Origin: Rhizophagus sp. LPA8_4_AMF
Lineage: Eukaryota > Glomeromycota > Glomeromycetes > Glomerales > Glomeraceae
Direction of reading: 5' to 3'
DNA length: 20,638 nt
Assembly: GCA_021464525.1 (NCBI GenBank)
Contig: JADRCO010001285.1
Coordinates: 1 to 20,638, forward strand
How positions within the stretch are numbered: position 1 is the stretch's first letter; each line of letters opens with the position of its first letter. The notes below the pieces were generated by a model. The model was given only the letters and a program-made list of their open reading frames with translations. It was not told where the DNA came from and did not search any database. Positions 10,296-20,423 of the stretch are shown in pieces. The position numbers and the translations under genes were made by a program.

Positions 10296-10621
10296 TATTG
10301 CAAACCTTTATAAAAAAAAAATGATTTTGATGCTAAAGTGATTCTTTGAATGTTTCGTTTTGTTAGAATTTATTTTGTCGTTTAGGGGTGAACATGATAT
10401 GCGAGGTTATCTTGTAGATCTTTTAAGATCAAATCGTCATGTGAAAACAATCGGATACCATATGAATTTCATGCAAGGTTTATATAATCTTTGTAAGATA
10501 AAATTCATTTTCCCCTCTTGGACTTGTTTGGTAAGTAATAAAAAAACAGAATGGACGTTCAATCCATTTAATTTATACTAATTTTTTTCATAAACAATTA
10601 TAGCATTATAGAAAATTGAAA
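10296..10621. promoter_or_regulatory. divergent promoter region with a possible 5' exon
   Basis: This region separates the start codons of two divergently transcribed genes and must serve both. It contains a likely 5' intron of the rightward gene (donor GTAAGT at 10531, acceptor TATAG ending 10603). The stretch before that intron, about 10360-10530, is open in a frame that splices in phase with the downstream ATG, so part of it might be translated. Confidence 0.45.
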
Positions 10622-10962
10622 ATGTCCGGAGTTATTCCATATGTTGTTGGGTGGAGTGCTTTTGGATTTGCGGTTAGAGTAGTTGCTTTAGCCATTCAAC
10701 AAAAACCTTTCTTAGAAAGTACGTTTCTTTTAGGATTTTTTGAAAAAAAAAAAAATATTATTAATCAAAATTTTTTTTTATAGAACCTGTGACTCATGCA
10801 CTTTCAACAGTGTTTTTTGGAGGAGTAGGATCTTATGTTTATTATCTTGAGAACCGACAATTAGAATTAATTCAAAAACGTAAACAAACTTTATTGGAAA
10901 ATAGGAGAAGAAGGAGAGAATACGAAGAAGCCAAAGCAAAAGAACATGCAATTGTTACATAA
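10622..10962 (+). CDS. small two-helix complex I subunit-like protein (NUXM/NDUFC2 type)
   Basis: Exons 10622-10718 and 10784-10962 encode 91 residues. The intron is 65 nt (GTACGT to TATAG). Two hydrophobic helices lie at ~5-26 (IPYVVGWSAFGFAVRVVALA) and ~37-55 (HALSTVFFGGVGSYVYYLE). They are followed by a highly charged helical tail with an RRRRREYEEAKAKE run. This arrangement, and the L-x-x-R-Q-x-x-L-I-x-K-R pattern after helix 2, fits small fungal proteins annotated as NADH:ubiquinone oxidoreductase accessory subunits of the mitochondrial inner membrane. The match is from memory of the pattern. A different small mitochondrial membrane protein is possible. A splice-compatible open frame upstream would add up to ~60 residues; the short form is preferred because it begins directly before helix 1. 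Confidence 0.6.
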
Positions 10963-11191
10963 GGTTTTAATATCTCTTTAAGAAGTAATTTTAGTTTTTT
11001 TTTAATTTATTAACGAATATTTTAATATGTTCGGATCAGATGATAATTTTTGATGTTATGGAAATAATTAAAAAAAAATCAATGAAAAATGGGAAAATTT
11101 TTGAAAAATTTTCTAAATAAAATAATATTTAATATGGAAGAACTTTATTATAATGATAAAATTGGATGTTTTGCAATAAGAAGTTATATAA
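10963..11191. other. intergenic region between convergent genes
   Basis: This is a short AT-rich gap between the stop codons of the complex I-like gene (+) and the Myb gene (-). Short open frames here are ordinary AT-rich noise. Confidence 0.5.
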
Positions 11192-12043
11192 TCATTTTTC
11201 ACCGCTACTACCATTTATATCTTGATATAATCTTTTCTTTAAGACATTCCACCTGTTATAACAACCAGATCTGTCACGATTAGAAAAATTTTCCCGAGCA
11301 ATTTTAGACCAAGGGACATCTTGTAAATTCACTAAAACTGCATCAATTAATTTTTTATCGTCTTCTAAACTCCAAAAATTTCTACCAGCAGGAGATTTTT
11401 TAGTTTTAACTTGATTTTCTGAAGTGGCTGTTTCGCTAATTAATTCTTTGGGAAGCTCAGTATCAGAAGATATAGTTTGCGAAGCGGACTTTTTCTTGGA
11501 TTTTCTTTTTGAAGTGGGTTCTTTACGTGTGGTGGTCGGAGCACGTCGACTGTTTTTATTAATTGTTGTTGATGTCTTGTTTGAAAGAATTTGGAAAAGA
11601 AAAAACATTTAAAAATGAATCTAGAATAAAAGTAAGTTCGAATAAACAAATTAAATAATAATAAGTGAACGAACTTCATTATCTTGAGTTTCATCCTTTT
11701 TCTTTGTTGTTCGTTTCCTTTTTTTAGGAGGATTCTCCTTCAAATTTATCAAAATTACAAAAATATTACAATTACATGACAAATTATAATTTCAAAATGA
11801 GAAAAGAAAAATATTTACCATTTCTTGATTATCTTCTTCATAATTCTCAATCATTCCTTGATCAGTTTGTTGTGTATTATTTTGAGAACTAAATGGAGTT
11901 TCGTCATCCATATCTTGATCTGTTCGTTGTGTACTGTTTCGTGACATAATAAACAATTCATCTTCTAAGACCATACTTTGCGTATTATTTCTTGAAGATG
12001 TTGGAGTTTTGTATTCATCCATTTCTTGATCCATTACTCGCAT
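11192..12043 (-). CDS. Myb/SANT-domain protein
   Basis: Exons 12043-11819, 11737-11675 and 11575-11192 give 223 residues. The C-terminal part holds one Myb/SANT-like domain (~residues 164-215): NFWSLEDDKKLIDAVL, then VPWSKIARENFSNRDRSGC, then YNRWNVLKKRLYQDI. The three tryptophans are spaced as in Myb repeats, so DNA binding or chromatin association is likely. Exon 2 carries a nuclear-localisation-type cluster, PPKKRKRTTKKK, and the start of exon 3 is Lys/Arg/Ser-rich. Exon 1 is acidic and polar with repeated Asn-Thr-Gln units. Both introns end in AAG (GAAG at 11738, CAAG at 11576), and the second has a weak donor (GTTCGT), so exon 2 boundaries are less certain than the domain call. No known orthologue recognised. 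Upstream, CGI121 lies on the same strand 297 bp away. Confidence 0.7.
11840..12010 (-). repeat. degenerate SSxNNTQ peptide repeats in the Myb protein
   Basis: Exon 1 of the Myb-domain gene encodes three imperfect copies of a unit of about 20 residues: TPTSSRNNTQSM, MSRNSTQRTDQDM and TPFSSQNNTQQTDQGM. Each has Ser-x-Asn-x-Thr-Gln, and the last two continue into T-D-Q-x-M. It suggests an internally duplicated, disordered acidic region. Confidence 0.5.
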
Positions 12044-12340
12044 TTTGCAAGTTCCCAAGATATAAAACGCGAAGTAATCTGAATAAGGAATAATTTTAAA
12101 ATTTTTTGAAAAAATAGCTTAATGATTTAAATCATTTCAAAATGATTTTATTTAACTCGATAAAATAGTCTTTTTAGTTTGTAAAGTTTATAAATTTTGA
12201 TTATTTTTGATCAATGATTAATTTATTACGATAGACAATCAAATTTATATTGTACAGGATAAACTTTATTTTATTATCATAAAAATAATTACTTTTTTAG
12301 TATTAATATTATCATTCTTTACACGTACCTTATAATTATA
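12044..12340. other. spacer between CGI121 and Myb genes
   Basis: This is AT-rich spacer between two same-strand genes. A good acceptor (TTATTCAG, ending at 12079 on the minus strand) lies 36 bp before the Myb ATG. It suggests that the Myb transcript has a 5' UTR intron, or that a read-through splice joins it to CGI121. Confidence 0.4.
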
Positions 12341-13150
12341 TTAACTTACACTTTTAATAGCAATAGAACCAACAATCATATCAAGCATCTCATTTTGATC
12401 ATTAATTTTATCATCAATCTTATAATACTAAATAAAATTTTTTAATATATTAACATATTTGTAAATATATAAATATTCGATAAATTACCTTTTTAATTCT
12501 TGAAATATCTACAAAATTTGAAAGATCTTTAATATCGCATTCCTCTCCATGAATTAATGTAGATAAATGAGATCTCGCCTAAGTTATAAAAGAAAGAAAA
12601 AATAAATCATATATATATATATATATATACATTCATTTATATATAATATGAAATTTTTTACCTCTTCACTATTTCCTCCAACTTTAACGACAACGATTGA
12701 AGTCGAAGAATCGGAAATACCAAATCTTCGTAAGGATTCACTTATCTAATTATTTAAAATTTAAAATTTTTTTAATATATATTTTAAAAATGAATAATTT
12801 AATAAATGAACTTACGTTTGTTGTTGGAGAAAGACTATAAACAATTTCAGAATGTACATTATGAGTTTTAAGCGAAGAATTTAATTCATGATGTACTGCG
12901 TCATTTGTAGCTACAAGCAATTGGAACTTATCAAGTACCTTTTTTTATATAATAGATTATTAATAATTCTATCAACTAAAAATTCAGATCCTATCATATT
13001 TACCATTTTAGCGTCTATAAAGGCGTAAGATAATTCTTGATCATGAGATAATAGACGTTTACGTAATTCCGCTGCATTTGATACGTTTTTATAAAGTAAA
13101 ATATGAATTTGCCCTCTTGTTGGAAAAGGCTCAAGAGTAAATGATTGCAT
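12341..13150 (-). CDS. CGI121: EKC/KEOPS complex subunit CGI121 (TPRKB)
   Basis: Exons 13150-13004, 12938-12816, 12745-12662, 12578-12489 and 12427-12341 close in frame at 176 residues, almost the length of human TPRKB (175). The whole protein matches the Cgi121/TPRKB fold: N-terminal strand LEPFPTRGQIHILLYKNV, helix with NAAELRKRLL, the LDKFQLLVATNDAVHHELN block, then EIVYSLSPTTNISESLRRFG and ISDSSTSIVVVKV, ending in DMIVGSIAIKS. The SLSPxxNISESLRRFGIS stretch is the family's hallmark. In KEOPS, Cgi121 binds the kinase Bud32/PRPK and helps recruit tRNA for N6-threonylcarbamoyl-adenosine (t6A) at position 37. The start aligns with TPRKB, and two upstream in-frame ATG options (from 13210) would only add a non-conserved extension. 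The coding end contains an unspliced GTAAGT (12349-12344) just before the stop. Confidence 0.92.
12609..12630. repeat. AT dinucleotide microsatellite in a CGI121 intron
   Basis: About ten AT units lie inside the 83-nt intron between exons 3 and 4 of CGI121. This is a likely length polymorphism with no effect on the reading frame. Confidence 0.7.
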
Positions 13151-13206
13151 AATGAGATGCGTAATTGAAAAACAGTAATATAAACTCGTATTCTTTACGG
13201 TCTTTA

Positions 13207-13624
13207 TCATCTAATCGTAGAATCTAAGTGAACTTCACAAAAAATTGGTGATAATCTGGATAATCTACAATCAGTAATTTGGCACTCTAATGGTCGATCA
13301 GAGTCCGTCATTATCGATTGACTAGTTGATTTAGTAATCCATTTTTGTTTATCTTTAATGCAACTAAAGTTATTGTAATGAAATTTTTTAATTGTTGCGA
13401 AACAAAAAAAAGCACCCCTTCCCAAAAATAAATCATCCAATTTATTTAATGTTTATAGAAAATGAAATTGCGTTTATTAATTTCTTTATGTGTTTGAAAA
13501 AATTGCATAACTTATTTCTTATTTTGGAATTAAGATACTTTACTTGATCCTTCGGAAAATGAGCAGTTACACAATATCTTTTTTTCTGATCAAAACGATC
13601 AGCGGAGAGTTGGGTTCTGGTCAT
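13207..13624 (-). CDS. doubtful small Cys/His-containing ORF, possibly a CGI121 leader
   Basis: On the minus strand an ATG at 13624 opens MTRTQLSADRFDQKKRYCVT. A donor GTATCT (13538) and a TTTAG acceptor (13364) can join it in phase to a second exon, 13363-13207. That exon includes the motif LECQITDCRLSRLSPIFCEVH before the stop. The model would be about 81 residues with a C-x5-C-x10-C-x2-H pattern, which might bind zinc. The DNA is GC-richer than nearby spacer. Against it: the donor is weak, no family is recognised, and it ends only 57 bp before the CGI121 start on the same strand, so it may be a 5' leader of CGI121 containing upstream ORFs. A TTTTACAG acceptor just upstream (ending 13662) supports transcription on this strand. 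Confidence 0.25.
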
Positions 13625-14506
13625 TTGTCGTTGAAGATGATAATGGTATTAAGAATGGTCCTGTAAAATAAAACAAGTAAACAACTAGTGTTGTTAATCA
13701 TTTAAGAACACAACAAGATCCTCTTGAATAAAAAATATTGAAGCAATTACAAATGATTTATTAGATTGATTAGTGGATTAGTATGCAAGCTTTTCATGTA
13801 AGAAAATTTATTAATAGGCCTGGAATCACGCTATCTTATTCTATGTAAAACGCTAATCTATTAATATTAAAAGAAAAATTTACGTGAATTTCTCTTTTAT
13901 GGACTCACCTTATATTGTGCTACCTGAACGGATTTTCCAGATGCAAGGGAATATTATTATTGATTATCTTATTATTAAAAGAAACTTGTGATATAGTGCA
14001 TTTTACTCAAAATATTAATATACAGTATGATATTACGATGAAGATATAAATTATAATGTTTATTAATATAAAAATTTCTTTTGATACGCGAAAAAAAAAA
14101 ATAGTAAAAAAAAATGCAAGCTCGAAGATCAACTAAGTCAAATGACTTATCAGTTGACTGTAACACTATCGAATAAAATCACACTAATTTTAAAACCTTT
14201 TGCAATAACGCTTAATAATATTATTAATGTTTGAAATCCCCTTCGTATTAAAAATCGGATCATTTACAATCAAAGTTAGTCTTATTAGGACTCATGCGAA
14301 TTATGAAACACGTGTGACATAATCGTAAATTGATTAAATTAATTAATCCTGATTAAAAAAAATTTCTTATTAACCCAATTTGAATAAATTTGGACTGATA
14401 AAAACCTCTCCGCTGGTTTTTTCTTGCATCAAAAAATTTTTTTTTCAAATCATTTATCTAGTACTAAATTTACCTTTTATTCTTTATTTTTTAACATAAA
14501 ATAAAT
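13625..14506. promoter_or_regulatory. divergent intergenic region, GND1 promoter
   Basis: This lies between leftward transcription (CGI121 side) and rightward GND1. It holds the palindrome ACACGTGT (14308-14315), about 195 bp before the GND1 ATG, preceded by GGACTCATG, close to a Gcn4-type half site. Another palindrome, AAGTCAAATGACTT, lies at 14135-14148. On the minus strand a GTGAGT donor (CAATATAAG followed by GTGAGT, near 13909) could belong to a 5' exon of the leftward transcript. No protein-coding frame is supported. Confidence 0.4.
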
Positions 14507-16607
14507 ATGAGTAAACCAACGTAAGTTTTTTCAAGTGTTTTAATTCTCAGAATTCTATTTTTGAAGGAATTATTTGATGAACGATTATTGACATATCTTA
14601 TTAATTGTGCATCATATAACACCAAAAATATAGTTTATACTAAATCATTTCATTTATTATATTAATTAATGTAGTGGAGACTTTGGTCTTATTGGCCTTG
14701 CCGTTATGGTAAGCATATGATATTGTAATGTTTGGATTGTATTTTATTTTGAAAATAACTTTTTTCCTTTGATAATTTAGGGCCAAAATCTTATCCTTAA
14801 CATTAATGATCATGGCTATACAGTAGTTGCTTATAACAGAACTGTATCTAAGGTGGATCACTTCTTGGCTAATGAAGCGAAAGGTAATCTCATTGTTATT
14901 TATCAATGCATTGTTTTTCATTTGATAATTTAAATACTTACCAATTTTTTTAATTATGTTACACATATAGGCACTAAAGTTATTGGTGCCAATTCTATTA
15001 AAGATCTTGTTAACAAATTGAAAAAACCACGAAAGATTATGCTTTTGGTTAAAGCTGGATCCGCTGTTGATGATTTTATTGAACAAATCATTCCTCATCT
15101 TGATCAGGGTGACATAATCATTGATGGTGGTAACTCCCATTTCCCAGATTCAATTCGTCGAAGCAAATATTTGGAAGAAAAAGGTTTCTTGTTTATTGGA
15201 TGTGGTGTATCTGGTGGTGAAGATGGTGCACGTTATGGCCCTTCTCTTATGCCTGGAGGTTCTAAAGCTGCATGGTAAAAATAAATTATTATTTATTAGA
15301 ATACAAATATTAAATTTTTTTTTTCTAAAACAAAAAATAATAATAATTTATTATTAGGGAACATGTAAAACCGATCTTCCAATCTGTCGCTGCAAAAGTT
15401 GGTGATGAACCATGTTGCGATTGGGTTGGTGAAACTGGCGCTGGACATTATGTTAAAATGGTCCATAATGGTATTGAATATGGTGACATGCAACTTATTT
15501 GTGAAGCATATCATTTAATGAAAGAAGGACTTGGCTTTGACCATGATAAGATTGGTGATGTTTTCGAATTTTGGAACAAAGGTGAATTAGACTCCTTCTT
15601 GATTGATATTACTAAAGATATTGTGAGATTTAAAGATGAAGATGGTACTCCCTTAGTTGAAAAAATCAAGGATACTGCTGGTCAAGTACGTATATATTTA
15701 ATAGAGTATTTTTATTTATTAAATATCTAATCTATTTTTTCTTTTATTATTACAGAAAGGTACTGGTAAATGGACTGCCATATCATCACTTGACCTTGGA
15801 GTTCCAGTTACATTGATTGGTGAAGCTGTTTACTCTCGTACACTTTCAGCTATAAAAGATGAACGTGTTCGTGCAAGCAAAATCTTGCCAGGACCAAAAA
15901 ATAAGAAATTTGATGGAGACAAAGACTTGTTTGTTAAACAATTGGGTCAAGCTTTATATGCTTCAAAATTGATTTCCTATGCTCAAGGTTTTATGTTAAT
16001 GCGTGAAGCTGCTAAGGACAATAAATGGGATTTGAATAATGCTGGTATTGCTTTAATGTGGCGTGGAGGATGTATTATACGAAGGTAATTATAAATTTAA
16101 CTTTTATAAATTAATTAATAAACCTCTTCTTAAGTGAAAATTTTTTCTATTCAGTGCTTTTCTTGGTGATATTAAGAATGCTTATACCAAAAACCCGAAA
16201 CTTGAAAATTTACTTTTTGACCCATTCTTCAAGAAAGCTGTTGATGATGCTCAAGATTCTTGGCGTCAAGTTGTAGCACAAGCAGCTATTCTTGGTATTC
16301 CAACTCCAGCATTATCAACTGCTTTATCTTTTTATGATGGTTATAGACATGAAAGATTACCAGCTAATCTTTTGCAGGTAAAGCATTAAAAGAAAATTAA
16401 CGAATGTTCTAATTATATAATCAAAGTTATATATAATTGATTAATTATTAATTTATGATTATGTAGGCTCAAAGAGATTACTTTGGTGCCCATACTTTCA
16501 GATATCTTGATGAATATGCTGACGAAAAACATCCTAAAGATACTGATGTTCATATTAATTGGACTGGTCATGGTGGAAATGTAAGTTCATCAGCATATTT
16601 AGCCTAA
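14507..16607 (+). CDS. GND1: 6-phosphogluconate dehydrogenase, decarboxylating
   Basis: Eight exons, 14507-14520, 14675-14708, 14781-14883, 14971-15274, 15358-15685, 15756-16084, 16155-16377 and 16467-16607, give 491 residues (yeast and animal enzymes are 480-490). It converts 6-phosphogluconate and NADP+ to ribulose-5-phosphate, CO2 and NADPH in the cytosolic pentose phosphate pathway. Visible features: the Rossmann motif [11 protein letters not shown] (9-19); the NADP-selecting NRT (35-37); [18 protein letters not shown] (~130-147); the catalytic block [14 protein letters not shown] with Lys185 and Glu192; the family signature IKDTAGQKGTGKW (~255-267) across an intron; and the C-terminal [13 protein letters not shown] tail. 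All key residues are intact. The first coding exon is only 14 nt. A GTAAGT inside the final exon (16581) is not a used donor, since the conserved tail reads through it. Confidence 0.97.
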
Positions 16608-18808
16608 ATTGCATTAAAAAAATGCAATATTTTATGATAAGAATAATGAAAATTTGCTTAAGAGATAGTGTATGTAAATAAGCAACATATTTTGATGTAA
16701 AACAGTTCATGTCAATTTGTCAATATTTCTTTGTATATGATATTTAAATATAAATAAATTAAATTTTTGAACAAGTATTTATGTATAAATGTTATTTGCT
16801 AAAAAAAATGAAAAATGTCAAAAGTCGATACTAAATAATAAATAAAATTTAATACTTAGAGATTCAATGCCATAAAACCATAAAAAAAATAAACAAAATC
16901 ATATCACGTGAACGTTATTTATTGACTATAATTCAAGCTAAAATTATGATAATTTAGTGCCAACCTAAATAAATTAAATTATCATATACGAATAAGAAAA
17001 TTTTTACTTGAATAACCTATTACTATGAAAGATTAAACAAATATTCATCATATTACTCATAACTTTTATATTAGTGATAACTGCTTTTGTATTGTTAAAA
17101 TCTATAATTTTTTCTTATTGTTTACAGTACGAAAAATTAAAATATTATTTTATATACAAGATATAAAAACTTGATCAATAATTTTTGAAATCTTGAATTA
17201 TGTAATTTAGGTTCATAAAATTATATAATTGATAAAAATACAATTTATATAAATTATAAAATTATAAAATTAAGGTTAATAAAATTATACTTTATCTTGT
17301 AATTTTATTAAATTATCAGTAATATTTTCCATTATAAAATACTGTAAACTAAAATAGCCAATTGCATTAATTTGGTAAAATCAATTATAAGTTTATAAAG
17401 TATTTTTAATTATTTTCAATATGTATAATTTTTTTTTTTTTAATAACATTGTTCAATATACTTTATTAAAAATTCTTTTTTTTAAAAAAAAATTACCCTT
17501 AAAGGAAGCAGTATTTTATTATAAAATATTAATTTATGTAATCATAAACAGTATTCCTAAATACCTTACTTGACTGGTAAATGTTTTCAATGAACTGTTC
17601 TTTTTTTTTTTTTAATATATACATAGTATGATTTATTAATAAGATTTTAATTATATCAAAATAATGCTATTAAAATTATAATTACTTATTTAACTAGTAA
17701 ATATATTAAATTAGCTTTATTAAAAATTCAATATACTGTATATAATAATACAAAAATTTTTAAATATATTAAATATATATTTTTTAAATAATTTTTTCAA
17801 CTTAATACTTATAAAATAATAAAATATAAATATATAATAGAAATAATAGATTATTTGTTTAATAATATAAAAACTTTTACATTTAATATCTAATAATTTA
17901 CAATTAAATTTTCTTTTTTTTAGTATTAATTAACTTGTTTTAAAGATATCTAAAGTTTTATATCAAGTAAATTGAAATAGAATTCTAAATAATACTAAAA
18001 AAAACTTAAATCTGATTTTATATAAACTCTATAATAAATTTTGGTTTTAAATGTATAAAGTTATATTACTTTTTTGACTTCAAATTTTACTATTTCAAAA
18101 ACTAATAATTGGATATTAATAATTTTGGATTTATTAAATTCATTTTATTAAAAGAAATATTTTGATATTTATTTCATCTTTAAAAGTATTTTAAAATTTT
18201 TATTATACAGAATTTAAGATATCTTAATATTGTTCAAATTCTATTAAGATTATGATTATGAATTCCTTTATTTTATAATCTTTATATTATATATATAAAG
18301 TATATTGTCATATTCATAAAATTGGTAAATAAAAGTCTTATAAGCTAACATTTTCTTAATTATTTCTAAACTTCTTTAGTTATCACTTTCTTTATCTACT
18401 TTTTACAGACATTACTTTTTTTCTGTAAATTTTTGCAAATAAATAGATTTATTAAAAGCTAATTTTTTTAACAAGTTTAACGGTTTTAAAAAATATTATT
18501 ATTGATTGTTTTATTCATTTTTAATTAATTATATGGAAAAATTTTATGCAAAATGTGCAATTAATAGTACAAATTACAAAACCATATTAGCATCTTATAA
18601 TGATGTAACAATTAAAATTTCACACTTATGAGAGTAAAATTGAGAGTTATAAGAAATAATAATATGAAAATAATAATTTTTTAATGACTTTTTATATAAA
18701 TTTTATACAGAATAAATTTATTGATATTTTAATTTGATTTGAATCAATTTACAAAAATATGATGATATAAAAAATAGAAAGACAAAAAAAATTTTTAGTT
18801 TGAATACT
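16608..18808. other. long AT-rich gene desert
   Basis: About 2.2 kb have no coding frame on either strand worth supporting. The sequence is dominated by A/T runs and short words such as ATAAAATTA in loose tandem (17215-17290), with no clear unit length. It starts with the 3' UTR of GND1 and contains one TCACGTGA site (16905-16912). Confidence 0.6.
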
Positions 18809-18810
18809 TA

Positions 18811-18952
18811 CCATATTTTGCGAAATATAAGCAGTTAAGCACCCTTTTTTGCACTTAATGCCGGCCAAGATCCTCATAATTTTAACCAAAATCGCCATAA
18901 TTCTGGCCGGGATGGTTATTTTTGGAAGATGCTTAATAACCACAAAATATGG
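18811..18952. mobile_element. MITE-like element with TA-flanked terminal inverted repeats
   Basis: A 10-bp perfect terminal inverted repeat, CCATATTTTG (18811-18820) and CAAAATATGG (18943-18952), is bounded on both sides by TA (18809-18810, 18953-18954), the duplication expected of Tc1/mariner-type insertions. Further pairing lies inside: TTAAGCA (18835-18841) with TGCTTAA (18930-18936), and CCGGCCA (18861-18867) with TGGCCGG (18904-18910). The 142-bp element is GC-richer than the desert around it and looks recently inserted. The open frame across it on the minus strand is a by-product of internal repetition, not a gene. Confidence 0.7.
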
Positions 18953-18954
18953 TA

Positions 18955-20423
18955 TATAAAAAATAAATAATAAAATAGGATGTAAAAAAAGTTTTTAGCT
19001 TTACTGTCTAAATACTTGTATAAAAAAATGAATTATGTGATTCTTTAATTATACAGATAATTAACACTCAACTATTACTATCTTGCAAAAATGCAATTTT
19101 TTTTTTTGTTCAGATTTTTTGAGGGCCTTTATTTTTTTGTACTGGCTTTAAGCTGTTTGTTTTATTTTCTAAAGTTCAGAAGATTTACGTCACAAAATTT
19201 TTACCTCACGTGACTTCAGTTACTAGGTTTTATTTAAAAAAACTAGGTTATAAGATAAAGGATAGACATTTTTAAAAATGTCTTGCTCATATCATTTGAA
19301 TCATTTTGTCATTCCCGTTTATCGATTTCATTATAACACATACAACAAATAGTATATCGACAATATTTATTATGATCATCATGTATTTGTTACATAAATT
19401 ATACTTTTAAATTAAAATCAGTATTATATTCATCTGAGATGCGAAGCATCTCTGCTAGATATGATACAAATATCCAACTATAGTTGTGTTCAACAATATT
19501 TAAAACCTAATATGACAAGATCGACGTGATAATGCATAAAATTCCGGTGACACTGGATAACCAAATTGATATTACCAGATATTTTTTGTTTGGTTTGTAC
19601 GTGTGGCCGAAAAAAATTAGTTGGTTTTTGTTAAACTGTAAACAACAATTTCCTTGAGTTTATCACTAAATATAGATAAATTAAAAGTTAGAAAACCGGA
19701 CTAATTAATGAAGAATAATTAATACGGAACTTGCATACGTAAATAATAAATAATTAAAATTAACACATGAATTTCTCCAAACGGGTTTGGCATCTGGCGG
19801 TAAAGCCCATTATCTTGATATCCGGGATTGGTTGATGGAAACACATAGCTATAATTGAGGAATTCTAGAATAAAAAATTATTAGAGATGGAAAATTATAT
19901 TGGTGCTAGAAACATCAATTTTTTTCAATATCACGCTTAAATATGATAATAATTTCACAGATTCCAAATTTATGCCCATATTAAAATTATTTAAGGCGTT
20001 TTTTACGTCGTTATGCATCAATGGAAAAAAAACTCATTTCAATTTTAATTAAAAGTAACATAACAATAAATAAATATTCGCTAAAGAATTTGTCCGTGAT
20101 ACATAACTCTTAATTGTCGTGATATGATGCGATGTAAATTATAATTATATCTAAAGAAATCAAAAACGGACGGTGAAACGGAGTACGATCGATACAAATT
20201 TATTCATCTTGGCACATATTATATAAATGAATTCTTAGATCTTGAAAAACTTTTTATTCGTTATATTGTATTAATTTTGCGATACAATTAAATGAGCCCG
20301 TTAAAGTTACAATTAATATGGCGTGACAGCTGGTCAATCTATCTTTATTTGCAAAATATTTTTTCACTTGTGTAAATCTTAAACTTTGTTAAAATATAAA
20401 ATGATTTTATTTGCTAACTAATT
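18955..20423. other. AT-rich region with no supported complete gene
   Basis: Nearly 1.5 kb lie between the MITE-like element and the terminal exon at the right edge. A promoter-like cluster (19184-19283), a short hairpin (GAGATGCGAAGCATCTC, 19436-19452) and a GC-richer island (19766-19858) stand out. A few short GC-richer patches follow (20165-20195, 20315-20340). They may be remnants of decayed genes, but none can be identified. Confidence 0.5.
19264..19283. repeat. perfect 20-bp palindrome
   Basis: AGACATTTTTAAAAATGTCT is identical on both strands. It follows a pair of direct repeats, ACTAGGTT (near 19223 and 19242), and a CACGTG site. It overlaps a possible ATG (19278) that opens a 24-codon frame. 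Confidence 0.5.

Noticed and set aside
13975..14166. 63-codon minus-strand frame in the GND1 upstream region
   Set aside because: AT-rich, Tyr/Phe/Ile/Asn-dominated translation typical of chance ORFs; no splice support.
14640..15140. 166-codon open frame antisense to GND1
   Set aside because: It lies opposite well-supported GND1 exons and introns. Its translation is low-complexity Asn/Ile/Lys, and no family is recognisable.
16581..16586. GTAAGT near the GND1 stop as a real donor
   Set aside because: The unspliced reading gives the conserved GGNVSSS tail of 6-phosphogluconate dehydrogenase and a proper stop.
18749..18943. 64-codon minus-strand frame
   Set aside because: It is created by the internal inverted repeats of the MITE-like element and has no gene-like features.
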